Shown here piece after piece: positions 33,188 to 42,201 of a DNA stretch of 64,000 nt (the stretch's first letter is position 1; each line of letters starts with the position of its first letter). The notes beneath the pieces are model-generated. The model searched no databases. It had not been told where the DNA came from and saw nothing but the letters and a program-made list of their open reading frames with translations. Source of the stretch: an uncultured Peptostreptococcus sp. (GTDB lineage Bacteria; Bacillota; Clostridia; Peptostreptococcales; Peptostreptococcaceae); the NCBI GenBank assembly GCA_900759325.1, contig CAAEUW010000040.1, forward strand, positions 4,392 to 68,391, read 5' to 3'. The translations under genes were made by a program, and so were the position numbers.

Positions 33188-34086
33188 TATAAATTCCTCC
33201 TAAGCTCTCTAATTTTCAAATTATTTATTTCATCTAGTATCTGTAGGTAAGACTTGTACCTACTTTCTGATATTTGTCCTGCTTCAAGAGCCTCCTTGAC
33301 TCCACAGGCCGGCTCATTCTTGTGGATACACTTGTTCCCAAAGCGGCAGTCCTGGTAATTGGCAAACTCTATAAAGTATTCCTGAAGCTCTTCAATTTCT
33401 ATATCAGTAAGGTCAAAGGAACTGAAGCCTGGTGTGTCCGCAACTATGGCATTTGGACCTAGCTTGTATAGTTGGGAATGCCTAGTTGTATGCTTGCCCC
33501 TGCCTAGCTTTTGTGAAATTTCTGCAGTTTCAAGCTTGAAGTCTGGCTCTATGGCATTTAGGATACTTGACTTGCCTACACCTGACTGGCCCGCAAATAC
33601 AGATATACATCCTTCTAGTTCATGCCTAACCTGGTCTACACCCTGGCCTGTTTCAACACTTACAGGTATGACCTTGTAGCCTATTTTCTCATAGTCAGAA
33701 ACTATCCTATCTACTATAGTCCCATCCTTGTCCAGGTCAACCTTGGTCAAAACAATCCTTATATCTAAATTTTCCTTTTCCGAAAAAACTATAAACCTAT
33801 CTAAAAGAACCATATTTGGACTTGGTTCCTTAACTGAAAAGGTTATTAAGACCTTGTCAATATTAGCTATTGGTGGCCTTACCAGCTCAGTTTTTCTTTC
33901 GTATATTTTTTCTATATTGCCCTTTTTATCTGTTTCATCTATTATGCTAATTGCAACCCTATCCCCCACAAGAGGGCTAAGTCCCTTTTTTCTGAATATA
34001 CCACGAGCCTTACATTCGTATAGGTCCTGGCCTACCTCTACATAATAAAATCCACTGATACCCTTGATTATTATTCCGTCTTTCAT
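33187..34086 (-). CDS. rsgA: Ribosome small-subunit-dependent GTPase A
   Basis: 299 residues. Helps late 30S assembly. N-terminal OB fold, then a circularly permuted GTPase (T-K-V-D-L before the P-loop G-Q-S-G-V-G-K-S-S and D-T-P-G-F), and a C-terminal zinc knuckle with Cys/His ligands in C-R-F-G-N-K-C-I-H and P-A-C-G-V. First of the rsgA-rpe-thiN coupled group. Confidence 0.96.
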   Translation of the reverse strand: MKDGIIIKGISGFYYVEVGQDLYECKARGIFRKKGLSPLVGDRVAISIIDETDKKGNIEKIYERKTELVRPPIANIDKVLITFSVKEPSPNMVLLDRFIVFSEKENLDIRIVLTKVDLDKDGTIVDRIVSDYEKIGYKVIPVSVETGQGVDQVRHELEGCISVFAGQSGVGKSSILNAIEPDFKLETAEISQKLGRGKHTTRHSQLYKLGPNAIVADTPGFSSFDLTDIEIEELQEYFIEFANYQDCRFGNKCIHKNEPACGVKEALEAGQISESRYKSYLQILDEINNLKIRELRRNL

Positions 34087-34149
34087 TCTACCTCCCAGTA
34101 TCTATCACTACTTATATGATAACACAAGTAACTTGTCAATTAAAGTTCT

Positions 34150-34884
34150 TTAAATGACAAAACCACCGTTGCTGGCTAGGACCTGGCCCGTAATAAAGTC
34201 AGCCCTGTCAGAGGCCAAAAATGAAACCAGATTAGCTATATCTTCAGGCTGGCCCAGCCTCATTAGGGGTGTCTCATCTCTTAGGTAGTCTATATCTGCC
34301 TGACCGAAGTCCTTCATCATATCTGTCATGATCACACCTGGGGCAATAGCATTTACCCTTATGCCTGATGGTCCAACCTCCTTGGCCAGGGCCTTTGTAA
34401 AACCAATCATACCAGCCTTGGATGCTGAATAGGCAACCTCACATGATGCCCCTACCTGTCCCCACATTGAGGATATATTAATTATATTACCGTGGTGGTT
34501 TGATACCATATAGCCTAGAACTTCCTTGGAGCATAGGAAGACTGACTTTAGATTTATGTCCATTATCCTATCCCAATCTTCCTCCTCCATGTCAGTAAGC
34601 AATCCCTCATAGCTGATGCCTGAGTTATTTACCAATACATCTATATGACCAAACCTATCTATACAAAATTCAAACATGGCCTTAACCTGGTCCTGTTTTG
34701 ATACATCTGCCTTGAAAATCTCTACCTGGCAGCCTTCTGACCTTAGCAGTTGGCAGGTATCCTGGGCTTCGCTTTTGGATTTGTTGTAGTTTATTAATAC
34801 CCTATAGCCCTCTCTTGCAAGCTGGATGGCTACCTGCCTACCAATTCCCCTGGAGCCTCCAGTTACCAATGCTACCTTGTTCAT
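34150..34884 (-). CDS. Short-chain dehydrogenase/reductase (FabG-like)
   Basis: 244 residues. Classical SDR: NADP site T-G-G-S-R-G-I-G near residue 8, V-N-N-S-G-I-S, catalytic Ser in N-I-S-S-M-W-G and Tyr-x-x-x-Lys in V-A-Y-S-A-S-K-A-G, and P-G-V-I-M-T-D. Resembles 3-oxoacyl-ACP reductase, but no fatty-acid genes are close, so the substrate is open. It sits between prkC and rsgA, which are often adjacent in related genomes. ATG 34884 follows AGGAGG by seven bases; the longer frame would read through the prkC terminator. Confidence 0.9.
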   Translation of the reverse strand: MNKVALVTGGSRGIGRQVAIQLAREGYRVLINYNKSKSEAQDTCQLLRSEGCQVEIFKADVSKQDQVKAMFEFCIDRFGHIDVLVNNSGISYEGLLTDMEEEDWDRIMDINLKSVFLCSKEVLGYMVSNHHGNIINISSMWGQVGASCEVAYSASKAGMIGFTKALAKEVGPSGIRVNAIAPGVIMTDMMKDFGQADIDYLRDETPLMRLGQPEDIANLVSFLASDRADFITGQVLASNGGFVI

Positions 34885-34897
34885 TAAATCTCCTCCT

Positions 34898-34930
34898 AAA
34901 AACAAGGAGTTACCAGCTAGGCAACTCCTT
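34898..34930 (-). terminator. Terminator after prkC
   Basis: AAGGAGTT/AACTCCTT stem (34930-34923 with 34911-34904), 11-base loop, then GTTTTT on the minus strand, just before the SDR ribosome site. Possibly partial, since no clear new promoter follows. Confidence 0.75.
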
Positions 34931-34966
34931 ATCATAATCTACTTTAGTAATATTGTCTAAATTATC

Positions 34967-36844
34967 TTAGTTGTTAGTTCCACCAATAATATTTTCGCTT
35001 GTAGTACCTCCTGAAGAATCTGAACCATTATCAGGTACTATTATACTACTTCCATTACCACTGTTGTTGCCACTATTATTACCTGACCTGCCATTTGGCC
35101 TAGTAATCCTAGATGTCCTGCCTGTAGAAGGGTCTATGTCCCTACCACTGTTGTCATTGATAATAGCCCCGTTATCATTTGAGTCATTATCATCAATTAT
35201 AGATGGTCTCTCCTGACTTGCCTTCTTACCCTTGCTGACAACTAGGGATACCTTCTGACCTTCATCACTTGAACCACCAACTAGACTCTGGCTTAATACT
35301 GTGCCCTCTTCGGCATCATTATATTCGTATTTAACATTTCCTAAGATTAGCTTGTTGTCATTCAATAGCTTTTCTGCCTGAGAAAGCTTTAGGCCCACCA
35401 CATTTGGTACAGGAACCTTTGAATTACCCTTGCTGACTATTACGCTCACAGAGTCTCCCTTCTTTAGGGTAGTATTCTCACTAGGTGTCTGTGTAATTAT
35501 CCTATCCTTGCTGACACCATTGCTATACTCCTCTGATTTGACAACTAGCCTTAGACCTGTTCCCTCTAGACTCTTCTGGGCCTCTTCAACAGTCATGTTC
35601 ACAACGCTAGGCACTGTAACATTTTCTGAATTATCCTTGCTGAATAGTCCAAGTCCAAAGTATTTCATGAAAAAGGCCGCATAGCCTATAAGGATCATTA
35701 TTAGGATTACTGCAAGTATCTTCAGTCTCCTACGAGCCCTTGGTGTTTCCTTCTTCTTGGCCTTGTTCTTCTTTTCCTGCTTCTTTTCTCTCTTCTTTTC
35801 TTTTCTAGACTTAGGCTTTTCTTCGTAGTAGTCATCGTCTATATCTTCATCTTCATAGTAGTAGTCATCGTCCTCGTAATAGTCATCTCCATCTTCATCA
35901 TAGTAGTCATCGTCCTCGTAGTCATCATATTGGACTGGCTTTCTACCATTGAAAATCTCAGGATCTCTCCTATCTACATCAGTCGTAGCGAAGTTATTAT
36001 AGTCCTTTATATATGGTAGGTCTATATTCCTCTCTACAAATTCTATATCCTCTATCAACTCTTCAGCTGTCTGGTACCTATTAGCAGGCTCCTTCTGTGT
36101 CATCTTGCTGATAATTGTCCTTACACTATTTGGAATATTTATCTTATCCTCTTCTGTAAAGGCTATATCCTCATTTATATGCTTCAAGGCTATAGATATA
36201 GGGCTATCACCACTAAAAGGTACTCTACCTATAATCATTTCATATAGGACTATACCTAGAGAATATAGGTCTGCATTACTTGTTAGGTGCTTACCCTTGG
36301 CCTGCTCAGGTGAAATGTAGTGGACTGACCCAATTACACTTCCCATATTTGTCATAGTCGAGCTGCTGACAGCCTTTGCTATACCAAAGTCTGCAACCTT
36401 TACCTGCCTACCATCCTTTGATATCAATATATTATGAGGTTTAATGTCCCTGTGAATTATACCATTCCTATGGGCTGCACTCAGAGCCCTAGCTATCTGC
36501 TTGGCTATATCCAAGGCAGTATATTCCTCGAGACGACCTTCTTCCTGTATGATTTCCTTTAGATTTTGTCCGTCCACATACTCCATTACTATATAGTGGA
36601 CCTTTCCATCCTCACCGACATCGTATACGTTCACAATGTTAGGGTGGGATAGGCTGGCTACGGCCTCTGCCTCTCTCTTGAACTTAACCAAAAATTCCTG
36701 GTCATCGACAAATTCTGGCCTTAATACCTTTACTGCAACAATCCTATTTAAAAGCTTGTCCCTAGCCTGGTATACAAATGCCATTCCACCGTCGCCAATT
36801 TTTCTTAATATCTCGTATCTATTTCCTAATACTGTAGCTCCCAT
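34967..36844 (-). CDS. prkC: PASTA-domain serine/threonine protein kinase
   Basis: 625 residues. Kinase domain 1-270: G-D-G-G-M-A-F-V loop, Lys39 in V-A-V-K-V-L, I-I-H-R-D-I-K-P-H-N, D-F-G-I-A-K. A very acidic, Tyr-rich stretch (about 310-350) and then a Lys/Arg-rich stretch (about 351-380) lead to one TM helix (about 382-402). Outside are two PASTA domains (about 412-480 and 481-548; most Firmicute homologues have three or more) and a Ser/Gly/Asn-rich tail. These kinases sense muropeptides or lipid II and control division and wall growth. Sits 12 bases after its phosphatase prpC. Confidence 0.95.
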   Translation of the reverse strand: MGATVLGNRYEILRKIGDGGMAFVYQARDKLLNRIVAVKVLRPEFVDDQEFLVKFKREAEAVASLSHPNIVNVYDVGEDGKVHYIVMEYVDGQNLKEIIQEEGRLEEYTALDIAKQIARALSAAHRNGIIHRDIKPHNILISKDGRQVKVADFGIAKAVSSSTMTNMGSVIGSVHYISPEQAKGKHLTSNADLYSLGIVLYEMIIGRVPFSGDSPISIALKHINEDIAFTEEDKINIPNSVRTIISKMTQKEPANRYQTAEELIEDIEFVERNIDLPYIKDYNNFATTDVDRRDPEIFNGRKPVQYDDYEDDDYYDEDGDDYYEDDDYYYEDEDIDDDYYEEKPKSRKEKKREKKQEKKNKAKKKETPRARRRLKILAVILIMILIGYAAFFMKYFGLGLFSKDNSENVTVPSVVNMTVEEAQKSLEGTGLRLVVKSEEYSNGVSKDRIITQTPSENTTLKKGDSVSVIVSKGNSKVPVPNVVGLKLSQAEKLLNDNKLILGNVKYEYNDAEEGTVLSQSLVGGSSDEGQKVSLVVSKGKKASQERPSIIDDNDSNDNGAIINDNSGRDIDPSTGRTSRITRPNGRSGNNSGNNSGNGSSIIVPDNGSDSSGGTTSENIIGGTNN

Positions 36845-36856
36845 AATAACACCACC

Positions 36857-37606
36857 TTATACCAAAACTATTATTACAGTAACATTATCTTTGCCCGATG
36901 CTTCATTGGCCAGGTCTACTAGGCCTTGGGTAGGATCATCAAGCTCTGTATTCAACAATGTTTGCTCTATATCTTCTCTATCAACAGCCCCAGTCAATCC
37001 GTCAGTAGCCAATAATATTTTGTCACCTTCCTCAAGGTCAACATCGTATATGTCTACCAATACAACTGGCTCTGTTCCGACCGCCCTTGTTATCTTGTTC
37101 CTATCGGGATGGTTCCTAGCTTCTTCCTCAGTTATTATATTGGCCTTTACATACTCCTCTACTATTGAGTGGTCGTAAGTAATCTTTTCTAGTCTTCCAC
37201 CATTTTTCAATACATAGCACCTACTATCACCAACATTGGCTATATAGGCCTTATTCTTGTAAACAACTGCAAGTGTTAAGGTTGTGCCCATACCGTCATA
37301 GATTATGTCCTCCTTGGACTTGTCATATACCATAGAGTTGACAGTGTTATAGGCCTGCTTAATTATATCCTCTATATAATCAATTTTTACTACTCCATTT
37401 TGTATTAAGTTATCATTAAAAAATTCTATTAAATTTTCTACTGCTAGTTGGCTGGCAACCTCACCCTTGTTGTGGCCACCCATACCATCTGCTATGGCAA
37501 AAATTCCTATCTCACTACCATCGCCGACTTCTATTATCTCACCCTTACAATAGTCTTCGTTATTCTTCCTGACCATGCCAATATGAGATTTAAACAAAAA
37601 ATCCAT
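36857..37606 (-). CDS. prpC: PP2C-type serine/threonine phosphatase
   Basis: 249 residues. Metal-dependent phosphatase that opposes PrkC. Motifs: R-K-N-N-E-D-Y at the start, A-D-G-M-G-G-H-N-K-G-E, N-V-G-D-S-R-C-Y, L-A-T-D-G-L-T and the last metal Asp in G-K-D-N-V-T. Directly upstream of prkC and 12 bases after rlmN, the usual arrangement. Confidence 0.96.
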   Translation of the reverse strand: MDFLFKSHIGMVRKNNEDYCKGEIIEVGDGSEIGIFAIADGMGGHNKGEVASQLAVENLIEFFNDNLIQNGVVKIDYIEDIIKQAYNTVNSMVYDKSKEDIIYDGMGTTLTLAVVYKNKAYIANVGDSRCYVLKNGGRLEKITYDHSIVEEYVKANIITEEEARNHPDRNKITRAVGTEPVVLVDIYDVDLEEGDKILLATDGLTGAVDREDIEQTLLNTELDDPTQGLVDLANEASGKDNVTVIIVLV

Positions 37607-37618
37607 ACGAGTCCTCCT

Positions 37619-38656
37619 TTACCTCTTACTTACACTCCTCCTTAGCTGGCCGCAGGCACCACTGATGTCTGCACCCATAGAGTTTCTGATTGTAACAGGT
37701 ATATTATTCTTTTCTAAATAAGCTTTAAATTTGTTTATGTATAAAATGTCAGGCTTTTCAAAGTCCCTTTCCTCTATTGGATTTATAGGGATTAGATTAA
37801 CATGACACAACATTCCCCTCAGTAATCTGACTATCCTCTCTGCTTCCTTTTTGGAGTCATTAACCCCCTTTATCAAGGAATATTCAAAGGTAATCCTCCT
37901 GTTGGTCTTGCCAAGATAATAATGACAAGCTTCTATTATTTGATCTATCTTATACTTGTTGGCAACAGGCATTATCTTTTGTCTCTCCTCATCAAAGGGA
38001 GAGTGGAGAGATATGGCTAGATTTATTGGAATTTCCAAGTCAGCCAGGTCTCTTATCCTATCGACTATACCACAAGTGGATAGGGTAATATGCCTATTAC
38101 CAATGTTTAGTCCATTTTCTTCATTTACCAGCTTCAAAAACCTTATAGAGTTTTCATAGTTGTCAAGTGGCTCACCACTTCCCATCATGACTATATTAGA
38201 CACCCTCTTGCCCAGGTCTTCCTGGACCTTGATAATCTGGTCTAATATCTCCCATGCTTCTAGGTTTCTAGATAAGCCATCTATGGTAGAGGCACAAAAT
38301 CTACAACCCATCCTACATCCAACCTGGTTGGACACACAAAGAGTCAGCCTCGTATCGTAGTCCATGGCTACTGTTTCAATTATATTACCATCATTTAGCT
38401 TAAATAGGTACTTTTTAGTACCATCAATTTTGGAATCTAAACGTAGGTCTTTTTCTATATTTCCTATTATTACGTGTTCCTCTAGCTTGGCCCTAAGAGA
38501 CTTAGGTATATTATTCATTTCATCAAAGTCCCTAATGTTCCTATATAGCCAAGAATATATCTGACTTCCCCTGAACTTTTTCTCTCCTATGGACACTAGA
38601 AAATCCTTAAGCTCTTCTTCTGTCAAGTTTTTGAGCACAATCTTTCCTTTATACAT
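37619..38656 (-). CDS. rlmN: 23S rRNA (adenine2503-C2)-methyltransferase
   Basis: 345 residues. Radical SAM enzyme that methylates A2503 of 23S rRNA (and some tRNA). Fe-S cluster motif C-R-M-G-C-R-F-C; M-G-S-G-E-P-L-D; conserved methyl-carrying Cys in the tail G-A-C-G-Q-L-R. Tightly packed between rsmB and prpC in the housekeeping operon. Confidence 0.96.
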   Translation of the reverse strand: MYKGKIVLKNLTEEELKDFLVSIGEKKFRGSQIYSWLYRNIRDFDEMNNIPKSLRAKLEEHVIIGNIEKDLRLDSKIDGTKKYLFKLNDGNIIETVAMDYDTRLTLCVSNQVGCRMGCRFCASTIDGLSRNLEAWEILDQIIKVQEDLGKRVSNIVMMGSGEPLDNYENSIRFLKLVNEENGLNIGNRHITLSTCGIVDRIRDLADLEIPINLAISLHSPFDEERQKIMPVANKYKIDQIIEACHYYLGKTNRRITFEYSLIKGVNDSKKEAERIVRLLRGMLCHVNLIPINPIEERDFEKPDILYINKFKAYLEKNNIPVTIRNSMGADISGACGQLRRSVSKR

Positions 38657-38678
38657 TATACCACACCTTTATTGATTT

Positions 38679-40022
38679 TTAAATTTTTTTCATTCTGCAA
38701 ATAAAGAATCCATCCATCTCATATTGGTCTGGTAAGATCTTTACTATGGCCTTGTCACCTAGACCCAAAAACTCCTTGATAGACCCTAGCTTGTCTAGGG
38801 AAAAGTCCTTGTGGTTGGCTAAGAACTTGTCCACCACATCCATATTTTCCTGCCTAAAAATAGTACAGGTTGAATATATTATCTGGCCTCCCTCCCTTAG
38901 GTAGGCACTAGCATTTTCCAAAATCTGGTACTGAAGGCCTGGTAGGTCTAGGACCTCTTCCTCCTTCTTGTACTTGATTTCTGGCTTTCTCCTTACTATT
39001 CCCATGCCTGAACAGGGTACATCACATAGGACATAGTCAAACTTGCCTATGTAGCCCTCATTAAGGACCAGGGCATCTCCCAGCCTGGCCTCCATATTTT
39101 TAAGGCCCAGCCTCCTAGCATAGGTATTCATCAACTTAATCTTGTGGTCAAATATATCCTGTGATATGACCTGACCAGTATTTTCCATGAGCTCTCCAAT
39201 ATGGGTAGACTTACCACCCGGAGCAGCGCATAGGTCTAAGACCCTTGACTCTCTTTTGGGGTCCATTATCCTAGCTACCAGCATAGAGCTTAAATCCTGA
39301 ACGCTTACATAACCCTCCCTGAATAGAGGATGCTTGTCTATAGACTTTAGGCCCTTGACCTTGATAGCCTCTTCAATTCCATCTATCCTACTAGTTTCAA
39401 GTCCCTGGCCTCTCAGGTCTTCAACTATTTTCCCTACAAGGTCATCCATTGATTGTCCCGGTCTTAGCTTGGTCCTATTTACCCTAAGGTATATACTTGG
39501 CTTTTGGGATAGGGCACTTAGTATAGCCTCTGTCCTTTCAAATCCATATTCCTTGACCAGGCCTTCAACTATCCACTTCTCATAGGAATAGTATATAGCT
39601 AGGTTGTCTACTGTATTTAGTCTGATAGACTTGATATCATCTAGACTTCTGGAAATATTTCTAAGGACTGCATTTACAAAAGAAGCAGATCTCTTATCTA
39701 GTTTTTTGATTAAGTTTACGGACTCATTTATGGCCGCATAGTCAGCTACACCATCCATATGTACCAATTGGTAGGTTCCCATCCTCAGGACCAGCTTGAC
39801 AGAATGCTGCATCTTCCTGACCTTGATTTTAGATACCTTGTTAATCATATAGTCCAGGTACCTCTTCCTCTCAAGTATGCCATATACTAGCTCTGTGACA
39901 AAACCCTTGTCCTGGTCATCTAAGTCGGCTTCATTCAGGAACTTATTAAGAGCCATATTGGAATAGTTTCCGTTGACCTCTATATCAAACAATATCTTAT
40001 AAGCTATATACCTAGCTGACAT
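38679..40022 (-). CDS. rsmB: 16S rRNA (cytosine967-C5)-methyltransferase
   Basis: 447 residues. N-terminal NusB-like RNA-binding domain (about 1-140), then a Rossmann methyltransferase with L-D-L-C-A-A-P-G-G-K-S-T-H SAM site, D-V-P-C-S-G-M-G-I and the second catalytic Cys in Y-S-T-C-T-I. ATG 40022 lies after GGGAG; the longer frame has no ribosome site. A pair of overlapping inverted repeats sits in front of it. Confidence 0.95.
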   Translation of the reverse strand: MSARYIAYKILFDIEVNGNYSNMALNKFLNEADLDDQDKGFVTELVYGILERKRYLDYMINKVSKIKVRKMQHSVKLVLRMGTYQLVHMDGVADYAAINESVNLIKKLDKRSASFVNAVLRNISRSLDDIKSIRLNTVDNLAIYYSYEKWIVEGLVKEYGFERTEAILSALSQKPSIYLRVNRTKLRPGQSMDDLVGKIVEDLRGQGLETSRIDGIEEAIKVKGLKSIDKHPLFREGYVSVQDLSSMLVARIMDPKRESRVLDLCAAPGGKSTHIGELMENTGQVISQDIFDHKIKLMNTYARRLGLKNMEARLGDALVLNEGYIGKFDYVLCDVPCSGMGIVRRKPEIKYKKEEEVLDLPGLQYQILENASAYLREGGQIIYSTCTIFRQENMDVVDKFLANHKDFSLDKLGSIKEFLGLGDKAIVKILPDQYEMDGFFICRMKKI

Positions 40023-40039
40023 ATTATCTCCCTTCAAAT

Positions 40040-40072
40040 AGATGTGACTATACACATCTGCATATAGTCACA
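40040..40072 (-). promoter_or_regulatory. Two mutually exclusive hairpins before rsmB
   Basis: A 10-bp perfect stem (40043-40052 with 40063-40072) overlaps a 7-bp perfect stem (40040-40046 with 40053-40059). Both cannot form at once. There is no U-run on the minus strand, so it is not a plain terminator. It lies between the Zn-peptidase stop and the rsmB ribosome site. Confidence 0.5.
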
Positions 40073-40093
40073 TTACTTTTATATACTGCAGAC

Positions 40094-40783
40094 CTAATCA
40101 TCACTTCTAGCAAGCAGGACCAACCTCACTAACTGTAAGATCGATGCAAGAGCTGCTGCTACGTATGTTAAGGCTGCTGCATTCAATACCTTTTTGCTTT
40201 CCTTATGCTCATCTAGGCCCACTATACCTAGACTTTCCAACTGCTTCAAAGCCCTTGATGAGGCATTGAACTCAACAGGTAAAGTAACTACCTGAAATAA
40301 AACTGTAGCTGAAAATAGGACTATTCCTAGCCACAAGAACTGCCTACTTACAAAGAAACCCATCATTATAATTATCCATGATGCAGAAGATGCGAAATTA
40401 ACTGCTGGAACTATTGCACTTCTAAACATCATAGGCACATAAGACTCTTTGTCCTGGATTGCGTGTCCACACTCATGGGCTGCAACCGAAATCGAAGTGA
40501 TGGAAGTCCCATAAAATACCTCTTCAGATAGACTGACAGTCTTACCCCTTGGGTCATAGTGGTCAGTCAAGGAACCTGGTACTGGGTTTACAGGTACTGA
40601 TGATAGTCCATTGGAGTCTAGTATCCTCCTAGCCACCTCCTGGCCTGTCATCCCCTTCATGGCCCTTACCTTAAAATATTTTTTTGTTGTAGAACTTACC
40701 TTGAAAGATGCGTAGATACTTAACAAGATTGCTGGTATCAAAATCAAGAAAGTCCTGTCCATATATAATCCATAAGGATACAT
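40094..40783 (-). CDS. Membrane zinc metallopeptidase (YugP-like, Zn_peptidase_2)
   Basis: 229 residues. N-terminal TM helix (about 10-27), zinc-binding H-E-C-G-H at 103-107 and two or three C-terminal TM helices (about 120-165, 205-225). The family is widely found beside fmt, def and rsmB, as here; its substrates are unknown. Membrane location is inferred from the hydrophobic segments. Confidence 0.9.
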   Translation of the reverse strand: MYPYGLYMDRTFLILIPAILLSIYASFKVSSTTKKYFKVRAMKGMTGQEVARRILDSNGLSSVPVNPVPGSLTDHYDPRGKTVSLSEEVFYGTSITSISVAAHECGHAIQDKESYVPMMFRSAIVPAVNFASSASWIIIMMGFFVSRQFLWLGIVLFSATVLFQVVTLPVEFNASSRALKQLESLGIVGLDEHKESKKVLNAAALTYVAAALASILQLVRLVLLARSDD

Positions 40784-40797
40784 ACTTATCCCTCCTG

Positions 40798-41736
40798 TTA
40801 ACTCAATATTTTTCCTATTTCTATAGTATTTCCCTTTATATATTCAGACACATGCATCCTCTTTTTGTTAGGCATCTGTATCTCTTCAATCAGGATTAAA
40901 CCTACACCACAGGCTACCTCAATACCATCCTTGCCAACTGCAACAATGGTACCCGGTTCCTTACCAGTCTGGCCTTGGCTGATGCTTGTTTTCCATATCT
41001 TTATCTTGCCATATGGGCTTTCACACCAGGCTCCTGGCCATGGTACAGTCCCCCTTACAAGGTTATGAATACATACTGCAGACTTCTTAAAGTCTATATG
41101 TCCAAGGTCCCTATCCATCATAGGTGCATAGGTAGACTCATCATCATTTTGCCTTATTCTCTCAGCTGTACCATCCTCTATGGCCTTGACAGTCTGGCTC
41201 AAGACGTCTGCTCCTTCTTCCATCATGATATCATGTAGCTGGCCTGCATTTATTTCATCGTCCAGGCTAAACTCCCTAGTCTTGATAATGTCTCCTGTGT
41301 CTAGGCCCTCATCCATAAACATAGTTGTTACACCTGTTTTTTCTTCGCCATTTATGATTGCCCAGTTTATTGGGGCAGCCCCCCTATACTTAGGCAATAG
41401 GGATACGTGAACATTTACACAGCCATACTTGGGTAGGTCTAGGACCTCCTTCCTAAGTATCTGTCCAAAGGCTATCACCACAATAAGGTCCGGATTTAAC
41501 TCTCTTAGCCTGTCTAAGAAGTCTGGTTGGCTAGCCTTTTCAGGTTGTAGTATTTCTAATTCATGTCTCATGGCAGCTTCCTTGACTGGTGAAAAAGCTA
41601 GTTTCTTGCCCCTTCCCTTAGGTCTATCTGGCTGGGTCACTACGGCACACAAATCATGACCATCGCTAATCAATCTCTCCAGTGAAGGCACTGCTATCTC
41701 AGGAGTTCCCATAAAAACTATACGCATATTATTCAC
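40798..41736 (-). CDS. fmt: Methionyl-tRNA formyltransferase
   Basis: 312 residues. Formylates initiator Met-tRNA using 10-formyl-tetrahydrofolate. I-V-F-M-G-T-P-E-I-A start, catalytic H-V-S-L-L-P-K-Y-R-G-A-A-P-I-N and D-E-G-L-D-T-G-D-I, then the C-terminal tRNA-binding domain. Overlaps the def end by eight bases, so the two are coupled. Confidence 0.97.
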   Translation of the reverse strand: MNNMRIVFMGTPEIAVPSLERLISDGHDLCAVVTQPDRPKGRGKKLAFSPVKEAAMRHELEILQPEKASQPDFLDRLRELNPDLIVVIAFGQILRKEVLDLPKYGCVNVHVSLLPKYRGAAPINWAIINGEEKTGVTTMFMDEGLDTGDIIKTREFSLDDEINAGQLHDIMMEEGADVLSQTVKAIEDGTAERIRQNDDESTYAPMMDRDLGHIDFKKSAVCIHNLVRGTVPWPGAWCESPYGKIKIWKTSISQGQTGKEPGTIVAVGKDGIEVACGVGLILIEEIQMPNKKRMHVSEYIKGNTIEIGKILS

Positions 41737-42184
41737 CCTTTTCTGTTTCTTCTACTTTTTCAACAAATAAAATGCCTTCCAAATGGTCTAATTCATGGCA
41801 GAAAGCCCTAGCCAAGAAGCCATGTCCTTCTACCTCTATTTCCTTACCATACCTGTCCTGGGCCTTGATCCTTACATAGTTTGGTCTTGTAACCTCTCCT
41901 ACATAATCAACTACACTTAGGCAACCCTCAAGGTCTGTCTGTTGGCCTGAAGACTCAACTATAACTGGGTTGACAAGCTCTATTAAGCCTTCACCAACAT
42001 CCACTACAACGGCCCTCCTAAGTACACCTACCTGGGGAGCTGCTAGGCCAACCCCATCCTCCTTGTACATTGTATCTGCCATATCACCTAGTAGGGTATG
42101 TAACCTGTCATTGAAGTCTACTACCTGCTTGGATTTTTTATTCAAAATGGGGTCTCCCATCTTTAGTACATTACGTATTGCCAT
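41729..42184 (-). CDS. def: Peptide deformylase
   Basis: 151 residues. Removes the N-formyl group from new proteins. The three metal-site motifs are present: G-V-G-L-A-A-P-Q-V, E-G-C-L-S-V (Cys88) and H-E-L-D-H (His130, His134). Short, type-1-like form. Overlaps fmt by eight bases and lies 17 bases after priA. AGGAGGAAG ribosome site. Confidence 0.97.
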   Translation of the reverse strand: MAIRNVLKMGDPILNKKSKQVVDFNDRLHTLLGDMADTMYKEDGVGLAAPQVGVLRRAVVVDVGEGLIELVNPVIVESSGQQTDLEGCLSVVDYVGEVTRPNYVRIKAQDRYGKEIEVEGHGFLARAFCHELDHLEGILFVEKVEETEKGE

Positions 42185-42201
42185 TTCTACTTCCTCCTAC
42201 A

